64,000 nt of DNA from Micromonospora citrea (GCF_900090315.1 NZ_FMHZ01000002.1:2334501-2398500); one strand, 5' to 3'. Counted from the stretch's first letter, positions 52,508 to 61,561 are shown. Made by a program: numbers and translations. The notes: generated from the letters alone by a model not told the origin.

Positions 52508-52615
52508 CGACGAGCGGGCACAACGAGCGGACCGGCGTCCGCCCCACGAGCGGGCGCAACGAGCGGACCGGCGTCCGCGCGACGAGTGGGCGCGACGAGC
52601 GGGCCGGTCCGCGCG
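52508..52615. repeat. 36-bp minisatellite, three units
   Basis: Units at 52508-52543, 52544-52579 and 52580-52615 share the pattern CGACGAGCGGGCRCAACGAG followed by CGGACCGGCGTCCGC, the last unit being more diverged; a partial unit precedes them near 52,488. They fill the gap between convergent TetR and VWA genes. The units are contiguous with no spacers. Confidence 0.75.
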
Positions 52616-52661
52616 TCGAGCGGGCGGCGCGACAGGGCCGGCACGGGCCGCCCCGACGAGG

Positions 52662-54617
52662 TCAGCGGCGGCGCGGCTCGCGGGCGCGCAGGTAGTCGGA
52701 GACGACGTACTCGCCGAGGTCCTCCAGGTCGGGGGTGAACAGGCGGCCCTTCGAGCGGCGGGCCACCGCGTCGACGAAACGACGCAGGCCGGGGTCGTCA
52801 CCCAGCATGAAGAGGTTGAGCGTGGCGCCGTAGCGGGTCAGCCGGTCCACCTCGCGGACGGTCGCCTCGATCGTCTCCGGCAGCGGCGGCCAGTGGAACA
52901 ACGCCTCCCCGTCGTCCGGGTCCAGGTGGGCGGTCGGCTCCCCGTCGGTGACCACCAGCACCACCGGCTCGGCGTCCGGGTGCCGACGCAGGTGCCGGCC
53001 GGCCAGCCGCAGCGCGTGCTGGAGGTTCGTGCCCTGCTGCATGTCCGGCTCGACGGCGGCCAACTCCTGCTCGGTCAGCGGCAGCGCCTCCCGGCCGAAG
53101 CCGACGATCTGCAGCGCGTCCTGCGGGAACCGGGTCGTCATCAGGTGCGCCAGCGCCAGCGCCGTCTGCTTCATCGGGCCCCACCGGCCCTGCGAGATCA
53201 TCGAGTAGGACAGGTCGACGCAGAGCGCCACCGCCGCCGACGCCCGCCGCTCGGTCTCCACCACCTCGAAGTCCTCGACGGCCAGCCGCACCGGCACGCC
53301 CGTCCCGGCCCGGCGGACGGCCCGGGTCAGCGTGCGCACCACGTCCAGGGGCTGCTCGTCGCCGTACTCCCACGGGCGGGAACCGCCGCTGACCTCGCCG
53401 GCGGCGCCCGCCGAGCGCAGGTCGTGCTGGCCGCGCGGCCCGGCCGTCAGGTCGGCGAAGACCCGCCGCAGCGCGGTGCCGCCGAGCCGGCGCAGCGCCT
53501 TCGGGCTCAGGGTCAGCCCGTCGGCGTCCCGGCTCACCCAGCCCTGCCGGCGCAGCTCCCGCTCCAGCTCCCGCAGCCGGCGTACGTCGTCGGCGGCGTC
53601 CCGACCCAGCGTCCGGGCCACCGCGTCGACGTCGACGTCGTCCAGGGTGGCCCCCGGATGCTCCTGGTCGAGCTGGTCGAGCAACTCGTCCAGCTCGGCG
53701 ATCTCGCCGAGCGCGCCCGCGGCCTCGCCGTAGCCGAGCGGCCGCTCCCCGCGCACCCGCTCACCGCGGCCGGGGTGCAGGTCGGGGCGGAGCGCGCGCA
53801 GGTTGGCGTCCAGCGCCGCCAGCTCCCCGGCGAGCCGGTCGCCGAGCGACTGCCGCATCAGGCCGGCCAGCTCCTCGCGCTGACGGTCGGAGAGCGAACG
53901 CATCAGCCGCTCACCGGCGGCCGACCGCCGGGCCAGCACGTCGACCAGCTCGTCGACGTCGGCCGGCCGCTCCGGGAAGAACTCGCCGTGCCGGCGCATG
54001 AACTCGGCGAACGCGTCGGTGGTGTCCTCCGCGCGGGCGTGCCGGGCCAGCAGGTCGTTCAGGTCGCGCATCATCTCGGCCAGCCGCCGCTGCGCGCCCG
54101 GATCCGCCGACGCGCGCACCGCGTCCCGCAGCCCGGCGAAGCGCTGGCCCAGCACGTCGTCGCGCAGCCCGTCCAGGATCCGCTGGTACGTCCGGCGGGC
54201 CTCGTCGCTGGCCCATTCGTAGCCGGCCAGCTCCTCCACCGCCCGCGCGGTCGAGCGGGGCAGGTTGTCCAGCACCGCCTCGGCGAACCGCGCGTCGTCG
54301 TCGCCACGACCGCGCAGCTCGTCCCGCTCGGCGGCGAGCGCCTGGTCGAGCAGGGCCCGGGCCCGGGTGACCGCCCCGTCCAGGTCGCCCCGGCGCAGCG
54401 CCTCCCGACGCAGCCGCCGGGCCCGGGCGGCCAGGTCGTCGAGACCGCCGCGCCCCTGGGGGCCCCGACGCAGCAGGTCGCGCAGCGCCTCCCGCAGGCT
54501 GCCGCCGGCCAGCACCTCGGCGCCGACGGCGTCCACCGCGCCCCGCACGTCGTACGGGGGCGCGAGCGGATCGGGGCCGCCCCGCCACTGCCCGTACCGG
54601 AACCGGTTGCCGGCCAT
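52662..54617 (-). CDS. VWA-domain protein (CoxE/Mg-chelatase D-like)
   Basis: A 651-residue protein. The N-terminal two thirds are helical and charged, and the C-terminal 220 residues are a von Willebrand A domain with the MIDAS motif DLSYSM (AALCVDLSYSMISQGRW), the Thr in MQQGTNLQHAL and the Asp in LVVTDGEPTAHL. It starts two bases after the stop of a MoxR-type ATPase gene, so the two are coupled; such AAA+/VWA pairs act as chaperones or metal-insertion machines. The client is not apparent here. Confidence 0.87.
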   Translation of the reverse strand: MAGNRFRYGQWRGGPDPLAPPYDVRGAVDAVGAEVLAGGSLREALRDLLRRGPQGRGGLDDLAARARRLRREALRRGDLDGAVTRARALLDQALAAERDELRGRGDDDARFAEAVLDNLPRSTARAVEELAGYEWASDEARRTYQRILDGLRDDVLGQRFAGLRDAVRASADPGAQRRLAEMMRDLNDLLARHARAEDTTDAFAEFMRRHGEFFPERPADVDELVDVLARRSAAGERLMRSLSDRQREELAGLMRQSLGDRLAGELAALDANLRALRPDLHPGRGERVRGERPLGYGEAAGALGEIAELDELLDQLDQEHPGATLDDVDVDAVARTLGRDAADDVRRLRELERELRRQGWVSRDADGLTLSPKALRRLGGTALRRVFADLTAGPRGQHDLRSAGAAGEVSGGSRPWEYGDEQPLDVVRTLTRAVRRAGTGVPVRLAVEDFEVVETERRASAAVALCVDLSYSMISQGRWGPMKQTALALAHLMTTRFPQDALQIVGFGREALPLTEQELAAVEPDMQQGTNLQHALRLAGRHLRRHPDAEPVVLVVTDGEPTAHLDPDDGEALFHWPPLPETIEATVREVDRLTRYGATLNLFMLGDDPGLRRFVDAVARRSKGRLFTPDLEDLGEYVVSDYLRAREPRRR

Positions 54618-54619
54618 CG

Positions 54620-56077
54620 TCAGGCCCGGCCGCCGTAGCGGGTCCGGCCGGAGTCGGTGACGTCCTTGCCGAGCCGGCGGGTCAGGTGCAGCCCCTCCAG
54701 CACGAACTCCACGCCGGCCGCGGCCTGCTCGGGGGTGGGCGCGTCGCCGAGGCCCAGCCGGTCCAGCGCCTTGGCCAGCCCGGGGACGGTGCCCACCTGG
54801 CGCAGCAGCTCCGCGGAGCCGACCAGCTCGCCGGTCTCGATCACCGCGTCCCCGTCGACGAGGGCGGTGAAGCCCGACAGGTCCAGCCCCGCCAGCCGGG
54901 CCCGGAACGTCTCGGCGGTCGCGGTGCGCAGCAGGTGACCGAGGATCTCGACCTCCCGCCCCTCCTCGCCGCTCTCGAACTCGACCTTCCCGCGCAGCGT
55001 CGACGTCACCGACACCGCGTCGCCGACCCGGGCGACCGGCGCCTCGGGGCGTACCCCCTCGGGGGCGGCGGCGAGCAGGCCGGCGCGGCGCAGCGCGGCG
55101 GCGGCGACCGTCTCGGCGGCGGCGATGGCGAACCGGGCGGAGACCCCGGAGCGCGGGTCCACCGACGGCGACTCCCGCACCGCCCGGGCGAACCGGGCGA
55201 GAACCTCCAGCACGTGCTCCGGCACCTCGGCGACCAGGTCGGCCTCCTGCCGGATCAGGGCCAGCTCCAGGTCGAGGTCGGCCGGGTAGTGGGTGCGCAC
55301 CTCGGCGCCGAAGCGGTCCTTGAGCGGGGTGATGATCCGGCCCCGGTTGGTGTAGTCCTCCGGGTTGGCGCTGGCCACCAGGAACAGGTCCAGCGGCAGC
55401 CGCAGCTGGTAGCCACGGACCTGGATGTCCCGCTCCTCCAGCACGTTGAGCAGCGCCACCTGGATCCGCTCGGCCAGGTCCGGCAGCTCGTTGACGGCGA
55501 AGATGCCCCGGTTGGTGCGCGGGACGAGGCCGAAGTGGATGGTCTCCGGGTCGCCGAGGGTGCGTCCCTGGGCGATCCGGATCGGGTCGACGTCGCCGAT
55601 CAGGTCGCCGACGCTGGTGTCCGGGGTGGCCAGCTTCTCGCCGTACCGCATCGAGCGGTGCAGCCAGGCGACCGGCAGGTCGTCGCCGGCCTCGGCGACC
55701 AGCGCCCGCGAGGCCGGAGTGAGCGGGTGCAGCGGGTGCTCGTTGAGCACCGAGCCGGCGATCACCGGGGTCCACTCGTCGAGCAGCCCGACCAGCGAGC
55801 GGATCAGCCGGGTCTTGCCCTGCCCGCGCTCGCCGAGCAGCACCGTGTCGTGCCCGGCGAGCAGCGCGCGCTCGACCTCGGGCAGCACCGTGTCGTCGTA
55901 GCCGACGATGCCGGGGAAACGCTCGGCGCCGGAACGCATCCGGGCCAGGAGGTTGTCGCGGAGTTCCTGCTTGACCGTGCGGTACGCGTGGCCGGCCGCC
56001 CGCAGCGCGCCGAGCGTGCCGGGCAGGTCGGCCGGTGGGACCGGGGTAACCGGGGAAGGCGCAGTCACCCGACCCAC
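54620..56077 (-). CDS. MoxR/Mg-chelatase-like AAA+ ATPase
   Basis: A 485-residue AAA+ ATPase: Walker A LLGERGQGKTRLI near residue 80, a Walker B region GIFAVNELPDLAERIQ in which Asn replaces the usual Asp (common in this subfamily), sensor-1 LFLVASANPEDYTNRG and arginine-rich second-region helices. It resembles the ChlI subunit of magnesium chelatase, but no tetrapyrrole genes are near. It is co-transcribed with the VWA protein. GTG 56077 is assumed; GTG 56068 is also possible. Confidence 0.87.
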   Translation of the reverse strand: MGRVTAPSPVTPVPPADLPGTLGALRAAGHAYRTVKQELRDNLLARMRSGAERFPGIVGYDDTVLPEVERALLAGHDTVLLGERGQGKTRLIRSLVGLLDEWTPVIAGSVLNEHPLHPLTPASRALVAEAGDDLPVAWLHRSMRYGEKLATPDTSVGDLIGDVDPIRIAQGRTLGDPETIHFGLVPRTNRGIFAVNELPDLAERIQVALLNVLEERDIQVRGYQLRLPLDLFLVASANPEDYTNRGRIITPLKDRFGAEVRTHYPADLDLELALIRQEADLVAEVPEHVLEVLARFARAVRESPSVDPRSGVSARFAIAAAETVAAAALRRAGLLAAAPEGVRPEAPVARVGDAVSVTSTLRGKVEFESGEEGREVEILGHLLRTATAETFRARLAGLDLSGFTALVDGDAVIETGELVGSAELLRQVGTVPGLAKALDRLGLGDAPTPEQAAAGVEFVLEGLHLTRRLGKDVTDSGRTRYGGRA

Positions 56078-56137
56078 GCTAGCTCACGCCGACGGGGTGC
56101 CCGGTCCGTCGACCGGGCACCCCGCCGCCGGCCCGGT

Positions 56138-57205
56138 TCAGCCGCGACCGCAGCGCCGGCAGGTGCCCCGGCGACGCAGGTGGTACGCGTACGTGGCCGC
56201 GCCCAGCGCGACACCCCAGAACGGCCACAGCAGCATCGGCGCGGTCGCGAGGCTGGCCCCGCCGAAGTCCCAGAACTCGGGGGTGGCGAGCAGCCCGAGG
56301 GTCGCCGCGGTGACCGCCACCGCGACCAGGGTGGCCGGGACCACGGCCAGCTTCACCGGCACCGCCCGCCCGGCCAGGCCGAGCGTCCAGCGCGGGAACC
56401 GCTCGCCCCAGCGCTGCGCCAGCCCGAGCGTGAGGACCGCCCCCACCAGCGCGAACCCGCCCAGCCCGGCGCCCGCCCAGACCGTTCCGGTGTCCCGCAT
56501 CTCGTCGAGGAACGCCCGGTCGATGCCGAGCGGGACGCCGACCGCCCAGGCGAGGCGGGTCACCGCGTACAGGGCGGGAATGGTGGCCGCGACCCCGACG
56601 GCCCAGCGACCCCAGCGGGCGGCCGCGGCGGGCGAGGTCCAGCCGTGGTCGACGCCGTCGCGCCCGCACCCGGGGCAGGCGCCGGCGGTGCGCCGTCGCC
56701 AGGTCAGCACCGCCCCGGCCAGCAGCACCCCGCCGACCACGGCCGCGAACCGGACGAACAGCGCCCAGGTGAAGACGTCCGCGTAGTCCACCGGCGGCCA
56801 ACCGAACGGCGCCCCGACGATCAGGATCGGGGCGTACCCGAGGATGGTCAGCACCCCCACGTCGGGCACCACGACGGCCAGCAGGGCGGCGACCGCCCAG
56901 GCGTACGCCGACAGCAGCGTGCGCACCGCGCGGCCCGGACGCCGCCCGCCGGTCATGGCGAGCGCGGCGACCGCGGCGCCGAGCAGCAGCGCGGCGAACA
57001 GCGGCGGCCCGACGGTGGCCGGGATCCCCCGCAGCAGGCTCATGGCCCCGCCGGGATCGTTCGCCCCGAACGGGTAGCCGGCGCCGGTGACGGTGGAGAC
57101 CAGGGCGAGCACGCCCCACAGGCCGAGCCAGGCGGCGGCGAGCGGGGCGAACCGGTCCGGCCGGGGCACGACCGGCCGGCGGGTGGGCGGAAGGGTCGTC
57201 GTCAT
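56138..57205 (-). CDS. Polytopic membrane protein, function unknown
   Basis: A 355-residue integral membrane protein with about eight hydrophobic helices (for instance PLAAAWLGLWGVLALVSTV; PLFAALLLGAAVAALAM; LWPFWGVALGAATYAYHL). CPGCGRDG in a central loop and CRRCGRG at the very end look like two halves of a metal site. I do not recognise the family. It lies 60 bp upstream of the MoxR-type gene. Confidence 0.75.
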   Translation of the reverse strand: MTTTLPPTRRPVVPRPDRFAPLAAAWLGLWGVLALVSTVTGAGYPFGANDPGGAMSLLRGIPATVGPPLFAALLLGAAVAALAMTGGRRPGRAVRTLLSAYAWAVAALLAVVVPDVGVLTILGYAPILIVGAPFGWPPVDYADVFTWALFVRFAAVVGGVLLAGAVLTWRRRTAGACPGCGRDGVDHGWTSPAAAARWGRWAVGVAATIPALYAVTRLAWAVGVPLGIDRAFLDEMRDTGTVWAGAGLGGFALVGAVLTLGLAQRWGERFPRWTLGLAGRAVPVKLAVVPATLVAVAVTAATLGLLATPEFWDFGGASLATAPMLLWPFWGVALGAATYAYHLRRRGTCRRCGRG

Positions 57206-57288
57206 GCCCTCAGCCTCGGCCGACCGACCCCGCGATCCCTCCCGTGCGGCGGTGAACCCGCTCCCCCTGGGGAGTGAGGCCCGGCGGG

Positions 57289-58590
57289 CTACCCGCGCTG
57301 TGCCCGGCGCTGCTCACGCTCGACCGCCCGCTGGTGCGCGGACGCGAGGAGGCGCTCGACCCGCGCGGACGAGGCGGCCCCCGGGTTGACGACGCACGCC
57401 CAGCCCTGCGCCGCGTAGACCGGATGGGGAACGACCACGTCCAGCAGCGCGAAGTCGATCCCCGCGCGGTGCTCGGCGAACTCCCGGGGCGGGTAGCCGA
57501 ACTCCTCCTCGAACGCGGCGCGGCCCAGCTCGATGTTGAGCCGGTAGACCCCGGCGCGGTCCAGCCGCGACTCCTCGTCGAAGCCGGGAGAGTCGTGCCC
57601 GACCATGGTGGCGAAGGGACGGCGCCGCTCCGAGCCGGCGAAGAAGAAGCGTTCGTCCCAGGCCGCCTCGGGCGCGGGCGTCTCCGGGCCGGCCTGCTGC
57701 TCGGTCACCCCGGGCAGCTCGCGGATCCGGGCGGCGACGGCGGCCGCGGCCGCCGGGAACCGGTCCACGTGCCACACGGCGTCGCAGTCCGCGAGCGTGT
57801 CGGCGGCCAGCGGCAGGTAGTCCTGGTCGGCCGGCGCGTCCGTCCGCACCCGGGCGGGGCCCGCCAGCTCGGCGAGGCGGCCCGCCGCGAAGACCGGCCC
57901 CTGCCCGGTGGCCGCGCCCAGCACGCCCTCGAACGTGTCGTCGGCCGGCGCCGCCAACCGCAACGCGGCGCTGGCGCCGAGGCTGAAGACGACGAGCGCG
58001 TAGCGGCGGCCGAGCGCGTCGGCGACGATCGCCCCGGCGGACGGATCGACGTCCGCACCGGCCGGGCGGGGGCCGGGATGCCGTCGCAGGTGCCGGGTGT
58101 GGCCGAAGACCAGGGTCGGGCCGCGCCGCTCCTCCCGGGAGCGGACGTCCAGCAGGTTCCGCGCCATCCCGACGTCGCGCGCCCCGGCCGGCGGGGACGT
58201 CCGCCCGGTTGCCGGCTCGGGCACGGTGGTCGACTCCCGCAACGCGTCGAAGCCGTGGAACGCCAGCCGCTCGTCCGGCGGCACCGACTCGTTGTACGCC
58301 CGCATCCACTCCACCAGCTCCCGGTCGGCGGCGGGCCCACCGAAGCCGCGACCGGCGGCCAGCACGTCGTCGAGCGTCCCGCCGGCGCCCCGGACGTACG
58401 CGTCGACCGCCAGCCCGGCGGCCCGGTCGCACTCCACGGCGATGGAGCGGAAGCCCCGCTCGGCGAGGCGCGCGAAGATCTGGTTCCGCAGACGCGGAAA
58501 CGCCGGCTCCCCGGGCGCCGGCGTGCCCAGGGCGAGGACCTCCACGGGGTGGGTACGGGACTGCAGCAGGACATCCAGGTCGAATTCCAT
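57289..58590 (-). CDS. Erythromycin-esterase-like protein fused to a DUF6194 domain
   Basis: A 433-residue fusion. Residues 1-270 resemble the erythromycin esterase/succinoglycan family: FRSIAVECDRAAGLAVDAYV, RELVEWMRAYN and LAFHGFDALRES. Residues about 290-433 match DUF6194 (FATMVGHDSPGFDEESRLD, AGVYRLNIELGRAAFEEEFG, VVPHPVYAAQGWACVVNP). The two folds are usually separate genes. ATG 58590 is followed by a typical start of the first domain. It is divergent, 66 bp apart, from a double-MerR regulator that probably controls it; a resistance role is plausible but unproven. Confidence 0.8.
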   Translation of the reverse strand: MEFDLDVLLQSRTHPVEVLALGTPAPGEPAFPRLRNQIFARLAERGFRSIAVECDRAAGLAVDAYVRGAGGTLDDVLAAGRGFGGPAADRELVEWMRAYNESVPPDERLAFHGFDALRESTTVPEPATGRTSPPAGARDVGMARNLLDVRSREERRGPTLVFGHTRHLRRHPGPRPAGADVDPSAGAIVADALGRRYALVVFSLGASAALRLAAPADDTFEGVLGAATGQGPVFAAGRLAELAGPARVRTDAPADQDYLPLAADTLADCDAVWHVDRFPAAAAAVAARIRELPGVTEQQAGPETPAPEAAWDERFFFAGSERRRPFATMVGHDSPGFDEESRLDRAGVYRLNIELGRAAFEEEFGYPPREFAEHRAGIDFALLDVVVPHPVYAAQGWACVVNPGAASSARVERLLASAHQRAVEREQRRAQRG

Positions 58591-58656
58591 GACTTCGACC
58601 GTATCGTTGAACGTGCTGTTGAGACTTTGGCCCGAAAGCAGAGCAGGATACCTGTC

Positions 58657-59412
58657 ATGAAGCCTCAAAAGGCGGTGCGAAGCCGACCCGCCGACCTGGC
58701 TCGGGCGCACGGCATCTCCGCGCAGGCCGTCCGCAACTACGAAGGTGCCGGGCTGCTCCCGCCCGCCCAGCGCACCGCGAGCGGCTACCGGGTCTACCAG
58801 GACGCGCACGCCGCCGCCCTGGACGCCTACCTGGCGCTGGTCCCGGCGTACGGCCACATGGCGGCCAGGACGATCATGTGGGCCGTCCACCGTGGCGACC
58901 TGGACGCCGCCTTCGAGGCGATCGACGCCGGCCACGCCCAACTGGTCCGGGACCGGCAGACGCTCGACTCCGTCGAGGCCGCGATCGGCATCCTCGTCGA
59001 GACGCCGGCGGCCGACCGACCGGACCGGCCGCTTCCGGTCGGCGCCGTCGCCCGCCGGCTGGGCGTCACCGCGGCGGCCCTGCGCAAGTGGGAACGCGCC
59101 GGCATCCTCACGCCGCAACGCGACCGCGCCACCCGCCACCGCGTCTACCGCGCCGACGACGTACGCGACGCCGAGCTCACGCACCTGCTGCGGCGCGGCG
59201 GCTACCCGCTGCGCCACATCGCCACCGTGCTGGCGCACCTCCACGACGCGGGCAGCGCCGGGAAGCTCGCCGAATCGCTGGCCGACTGGCGACGGCGGCT
59301 CGCCGAGCGGGGGCGCGCCATGCTCACCGCCGCCGCCCGCCTCGACGCCTACCTGCGCCTGCGGCAGGATCCGAGCGAGCCGGCCCCGTCCCGCCTCAGC
59401 CCGTCGGGGTGA
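58657..59412 (+). CDS. MerR family regulator with two HTH domains (TioE-like)
   Basis: A 251-residue protein with two MerR-type DNA-binding parts: ADLARAHGISAQAVRNYEGA with ASGYRVYQDAH at the start, and VGAVARRLGVTAAALRKWER with HRVYRADDVRDAELTHLLRR near residue 125-180. This arrangement is known from TioE-type regulators. It diverges from the esterase-like gene; the 66-bp gap holds TTGAGA (58619-58624) and GGATAC (58646-58651), 21 bases apart, the long spacer seen at MerR-controlled promoters. Its 3' end overlaps the convergent response-regulator gene by 17 bases. Confidence 0.85.
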   Translation: MKPQKAVRSRPADLARAHGISAQAVRNYEGAGLLPPAQRTASGYRVYQDAHAAALDAYLALVPAYGHMAARTIMWAVHRGDLDAAFEAIDAGHAQLVRDRQTLDSVEAAIGILVETPAADRPDRPLPVGAVARRLGVTAAALRKWERAGILTPQRDRATRHRVYRADDVRDAELTHLLRRGGYPLRHIATVLAHLHDAGSAGKLAESLADWRRRLAERGRAMLTAAARLDAYLRLRQDPSEPAPSRLSPSG

Positions 59413-60196
59413 CGAATCCCGACTCGTACGCGGCGATCACCGCCTGGGTGCGGTCGCGCACGCCGAGCTTGGCCAGCACGTTGCCGACGTGGGTCTTCAC
59501 CGTCTCCACCCCGACCACCAGGTGCGCGGCGATCTCCGGGTTGGACAGACCGGTGGTCATCAGCCGCAGCACCTCGGCCTCCCGTTCGGTGAGCCGGGCG
59601 GCCGCCAGCCGGTCGGCGCCCCGCCCCCCGTACGCTCCGGCGAGGCGCCGGATGGCGGCGGGAAACAGCAGCGACTCGCCCCGGGCGACCACCCGGACCG
59701 CCTCCACCACCTCGGCCGGGCGGGCCCGCTTGAGCAGGAACCCGCTGGCCCCGGCGCGCAGCGCGTCGTAGACGTACTCGTCGTTCTCGAACGTGGTCAC
59801 CACCAGCACGCGGGGCGGGTCGGCGGAGGTGGCGAGCAGCCGCCGGGTGGCCTGGATGCCGTCGATGCCCGGCATCCGCACGTCCATCAGCACCACCCGG
59901 GGGCGCAGTCGGGCGACCAGCGGCGGCACCTCCGCGCCGTCGGTGGCCTCGCCGAGCACCCGCAGGTCGGGCTGGGCGTCGAGGATCGCCCGCAGCCCCA
60001 CCCGGATCAGTTCGTCGTCGTCGACGATCAGCACGCCGGTCGGTGACGTGGTCCCGGTCATCGGTGTCGTAGTCCCGGTCATCGGTGTCGTGGTCCCGGT
60101 CGTCTCGGTCGTGGTCCCGGTCGTCTCGGTCGTGGTCCCGGTCGTCTCGGTCGTGGTCTCGGTCATCGGTGTCGTGGTCCCGGTCGTCTCGGTCAT
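59396..60196 (-). CDS. NarL/LuxR-type response regulator with a Thr-rich repeat N-terminus
   Basis: A 266-residue response regulator as read from ATG 60196. The receiver domain starts at VLIVDDDELIRVGLRAIL with the phospho-acceptor in VVLMDVRMPG; the LuxR helix-turn-helix is LTEREAEVLRLMTTGLSNPE, then VETVKTHVGNVLAKLGV. Before it are about 54 residues of TETTGTTT repeats from an 18-bp DNA repeat. The kinase stop overlaps ATG 60196 (ATGA), which supports that start, but ATG codons inside the repeat (e.g. before SPTGVLIVDD) are alternatives. It pairs with the histidine kinase upstream. Confidence 0.85.
   Translation of the reverse strand: MTETTGTTTPMTETTTETTGTTTETTGTTTETTGTTTPMTGTTTPMTGTTSPTGVLIVDDDELIRVGLRAILDAQPDLRVLGEATDGAEVPPLVARLRPRVVLMDVRMPGIDGIQATRRLLATSADPPRVLVVTTFENDEYVYDALRAGASGFLLKRARPAEVVEAVRVVARGESLLFPAAIRRLAGAYGGRGADRLAAARLTEREAEVLRLMTTGLSNPEIAAHLVVGVETVKTHVGNVLAKLGVRDRTQAVIAAYESGFVTPTG
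60053..60196. repeat. 18-bp tandem repeat at the start of the response regulator
   Basis: On the leftward strand the start of the response-regulator gene is made of units like GAGACGACCGGGACCACG, repeated several times with variants containing ATGACC, encoding Thr/Glu/Met-rich repeats. The copy number probably varies between strains. Confidence 0.75.
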
Positions 60197-61437
60197 CTGG
60201 TCCCCTCGAACGGCAGCGTCACCCGGATCCGCCAGCGGTCGCCGTCCGGGCCGACCGTGAGCCGGCCGCCCAGCAGCAGCACCCGCTCCCGCATCCCGTC
60301 CAGGCCCCGACCGCCCCGCCCGGGGTCGGCGCGACGGCGGCGACCCACCGCGTTGTCCAGCTCCAGCTCCAGCGCGTCGGCCCGCACGCCGAGACGCAGC
60401 GCGACCGGCCCCCGACCGTACCGGGCCGCGTTGGTCAACCCCTCCTGCACGATCCGGTAGCCCTCCCGGGAGACCGCCGCCGGCAGGCCGGCGAGGTCGC
60501 CCTCGCACCGCGCGTCGACCGACAGGCCGGCCGCGCGGGTGTCGGCCACCAGCCGGTCCAGGTCGGCGAGCGTACGCTGCGGCGCCGGCGCGGCCCGCCC
60601 GCCACCCGGCTCGCGCAGCAGCCCGAGCACGTGGTCCAGGTCGTCCATCGCGGTACGCCCCGCCTCCTCGATGGCGGTCAGCGCTCGCCGGGCGAACTCC
60701 GGGTCCCGGTCGAGCAGCTCGCGGGCCGCCCCCGCCTGGAGGGTCGCCACCGTGAGCGCGTGCCCCACCGAGTCGTGCAGTTCCCGGGCCAGCCGGTTGC
60801 GTTCGGCGAGCCGGGCCGCCCGGGCCTCCAGGGCGGCGATCCGTTCCGCCTGCGCCGGGCCGAGCAGCACCGGGGCCATCGAGACGGCCAACGCGCCCAG
60901 CCCGGCGACGGCGTAGCCGAGCGCCACCAGCACGACGACCCCGATGAGCGTCAGCCAGCCGGTGTCCCGCCCGTCGAACGGCCCGAACCGGTCCCCGGTG
61001 GTCATCCCGGTGTCGAGGCCGAACTGCTGCCCGATGAAGGCCAGCGCCATCGGCACCGCGCTGAACAGCGCGGCCACCACCAGCCCGCCGCTGACGAGGT
61101 GCAGTCCGATCCACAGCGCGGAACGCAGCCGCGTCTCCCGGTCGGCGGCGTGCCCGGGCGCCGGATCCGGCAGGTCGACGCCGAGCAGGGCCCGCACGGC
61201 GGCGATCTCCAGCGCCCGGGGGCCGTCGAGGAAGATCGGGACCGCCGCGATCGTCGCCGCGACGAGGAGCAACCCCAACACCAGCGGCCGGGGGGCGTCG
61301 GCCCGGGTCAGCATCTGCGCGAAGGCCACCACCAGCAGCACGTACGGCAGCACGAGCACCCCGCCGAGCAGCAGGAACACGCCGCGCCGCCAGGTGCTGC
61401 CGGCCACGAGCGGAGAGAGGACCGTGCGGGCTTTCAC
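60193..61437 (-). CDS. NarL-family sensor histidine kinase
   Basis: A 414-residue membrane histidine kinase of the HisKA_3 type. About four transmembrane helices (for instance GVFLLLGGVLVLPYVLLVV; LGLLLVAATIAAVPIF) precede the dimerisation motif ERNRLARELHDSVGHAL with the phospho-His. The ATP domain has REGYRIVQEGLTNAARY and GGRGLDGMRERV. No extracytoplasmic sensor domain is seen, so it may sense the membrane. Its TGA overlaps the start of the response-regulator gene. GTG 61437 is the assumed start. Confidence 0.88.
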   Translation of the reverse strand: MKARTVLSPLVAGSTWRRGVFLLLGGVLVLPYVLLVVAFAQMLTRADAPRPLVLGLLLVAATIAAVPIFLDGPRALEIAAVRALLGVDLPDPAPGHAADRETRLRSALWIGLHLVSGGLVVAALFSAVPMALAFIGQQFGLDTGMTTGDRFGPFDGRDTGWLTLIGVVVLVALGYAVAGLGALAVSMAPVLLGPAQAERIAALEARAARLAERNRLARELHDSVGHALTVATLQAGAARELLDRDPEFARRALTAIEEAGRTAMDDLDHVLGLLREPGGGRAAPAPQRTLADLDRLVADTRAAGLSVDARCEGDLAGLPAAVSREGYRIVQEGLTNAARYGRGPVALRLGVRADALELELDNAVGRRRRADPGRGGRGLDGMRERVLLLGGRLTVGPDGDRWRIRVTLPFEGTR

Positions 61438-61542
61438 CCGCCCATTCTCCCGCCGCCCCACCCGGACCCGACTCCCCCTCGTCGGGGAGATCGGCGGCGG
61501 CGCTGGTCCGGCCCCAGGTGTGCCCTCGCCGCCCTTTCGAGC

Positions 61543-61561
61543 TGAGTCGTTTACGACATCA
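61543..61561. repeat. 19-bp dyad motif, copy at 61.5 kb
   Basis: TGAGTCGTTTACGACATCA; GTCGT-TT-ACGAC forms a five-base stem, and TGA/TCA can add pairs with one bulge. The same 19 bases recur at 61792-61810, and a relative differing at four positions heads each 80-bp unit at 40.4 kb. Confidence 0.75.

Noticed and set aside
52488..52615. CRISPR array (36-bp repeats)
   Set aside because: Units are contiguous without unique spacers, and no cas genes are present; the Cas4-like gene at 42286 is 9 kb away and stands alone with its partner.
54686..57277. 863-codon rightward open frame
   Set aside because: It runs antisense to the MoxR-type ATPase and the membrane protein gene, both well supported, and is of Arg/Gly/Pro-type composition.
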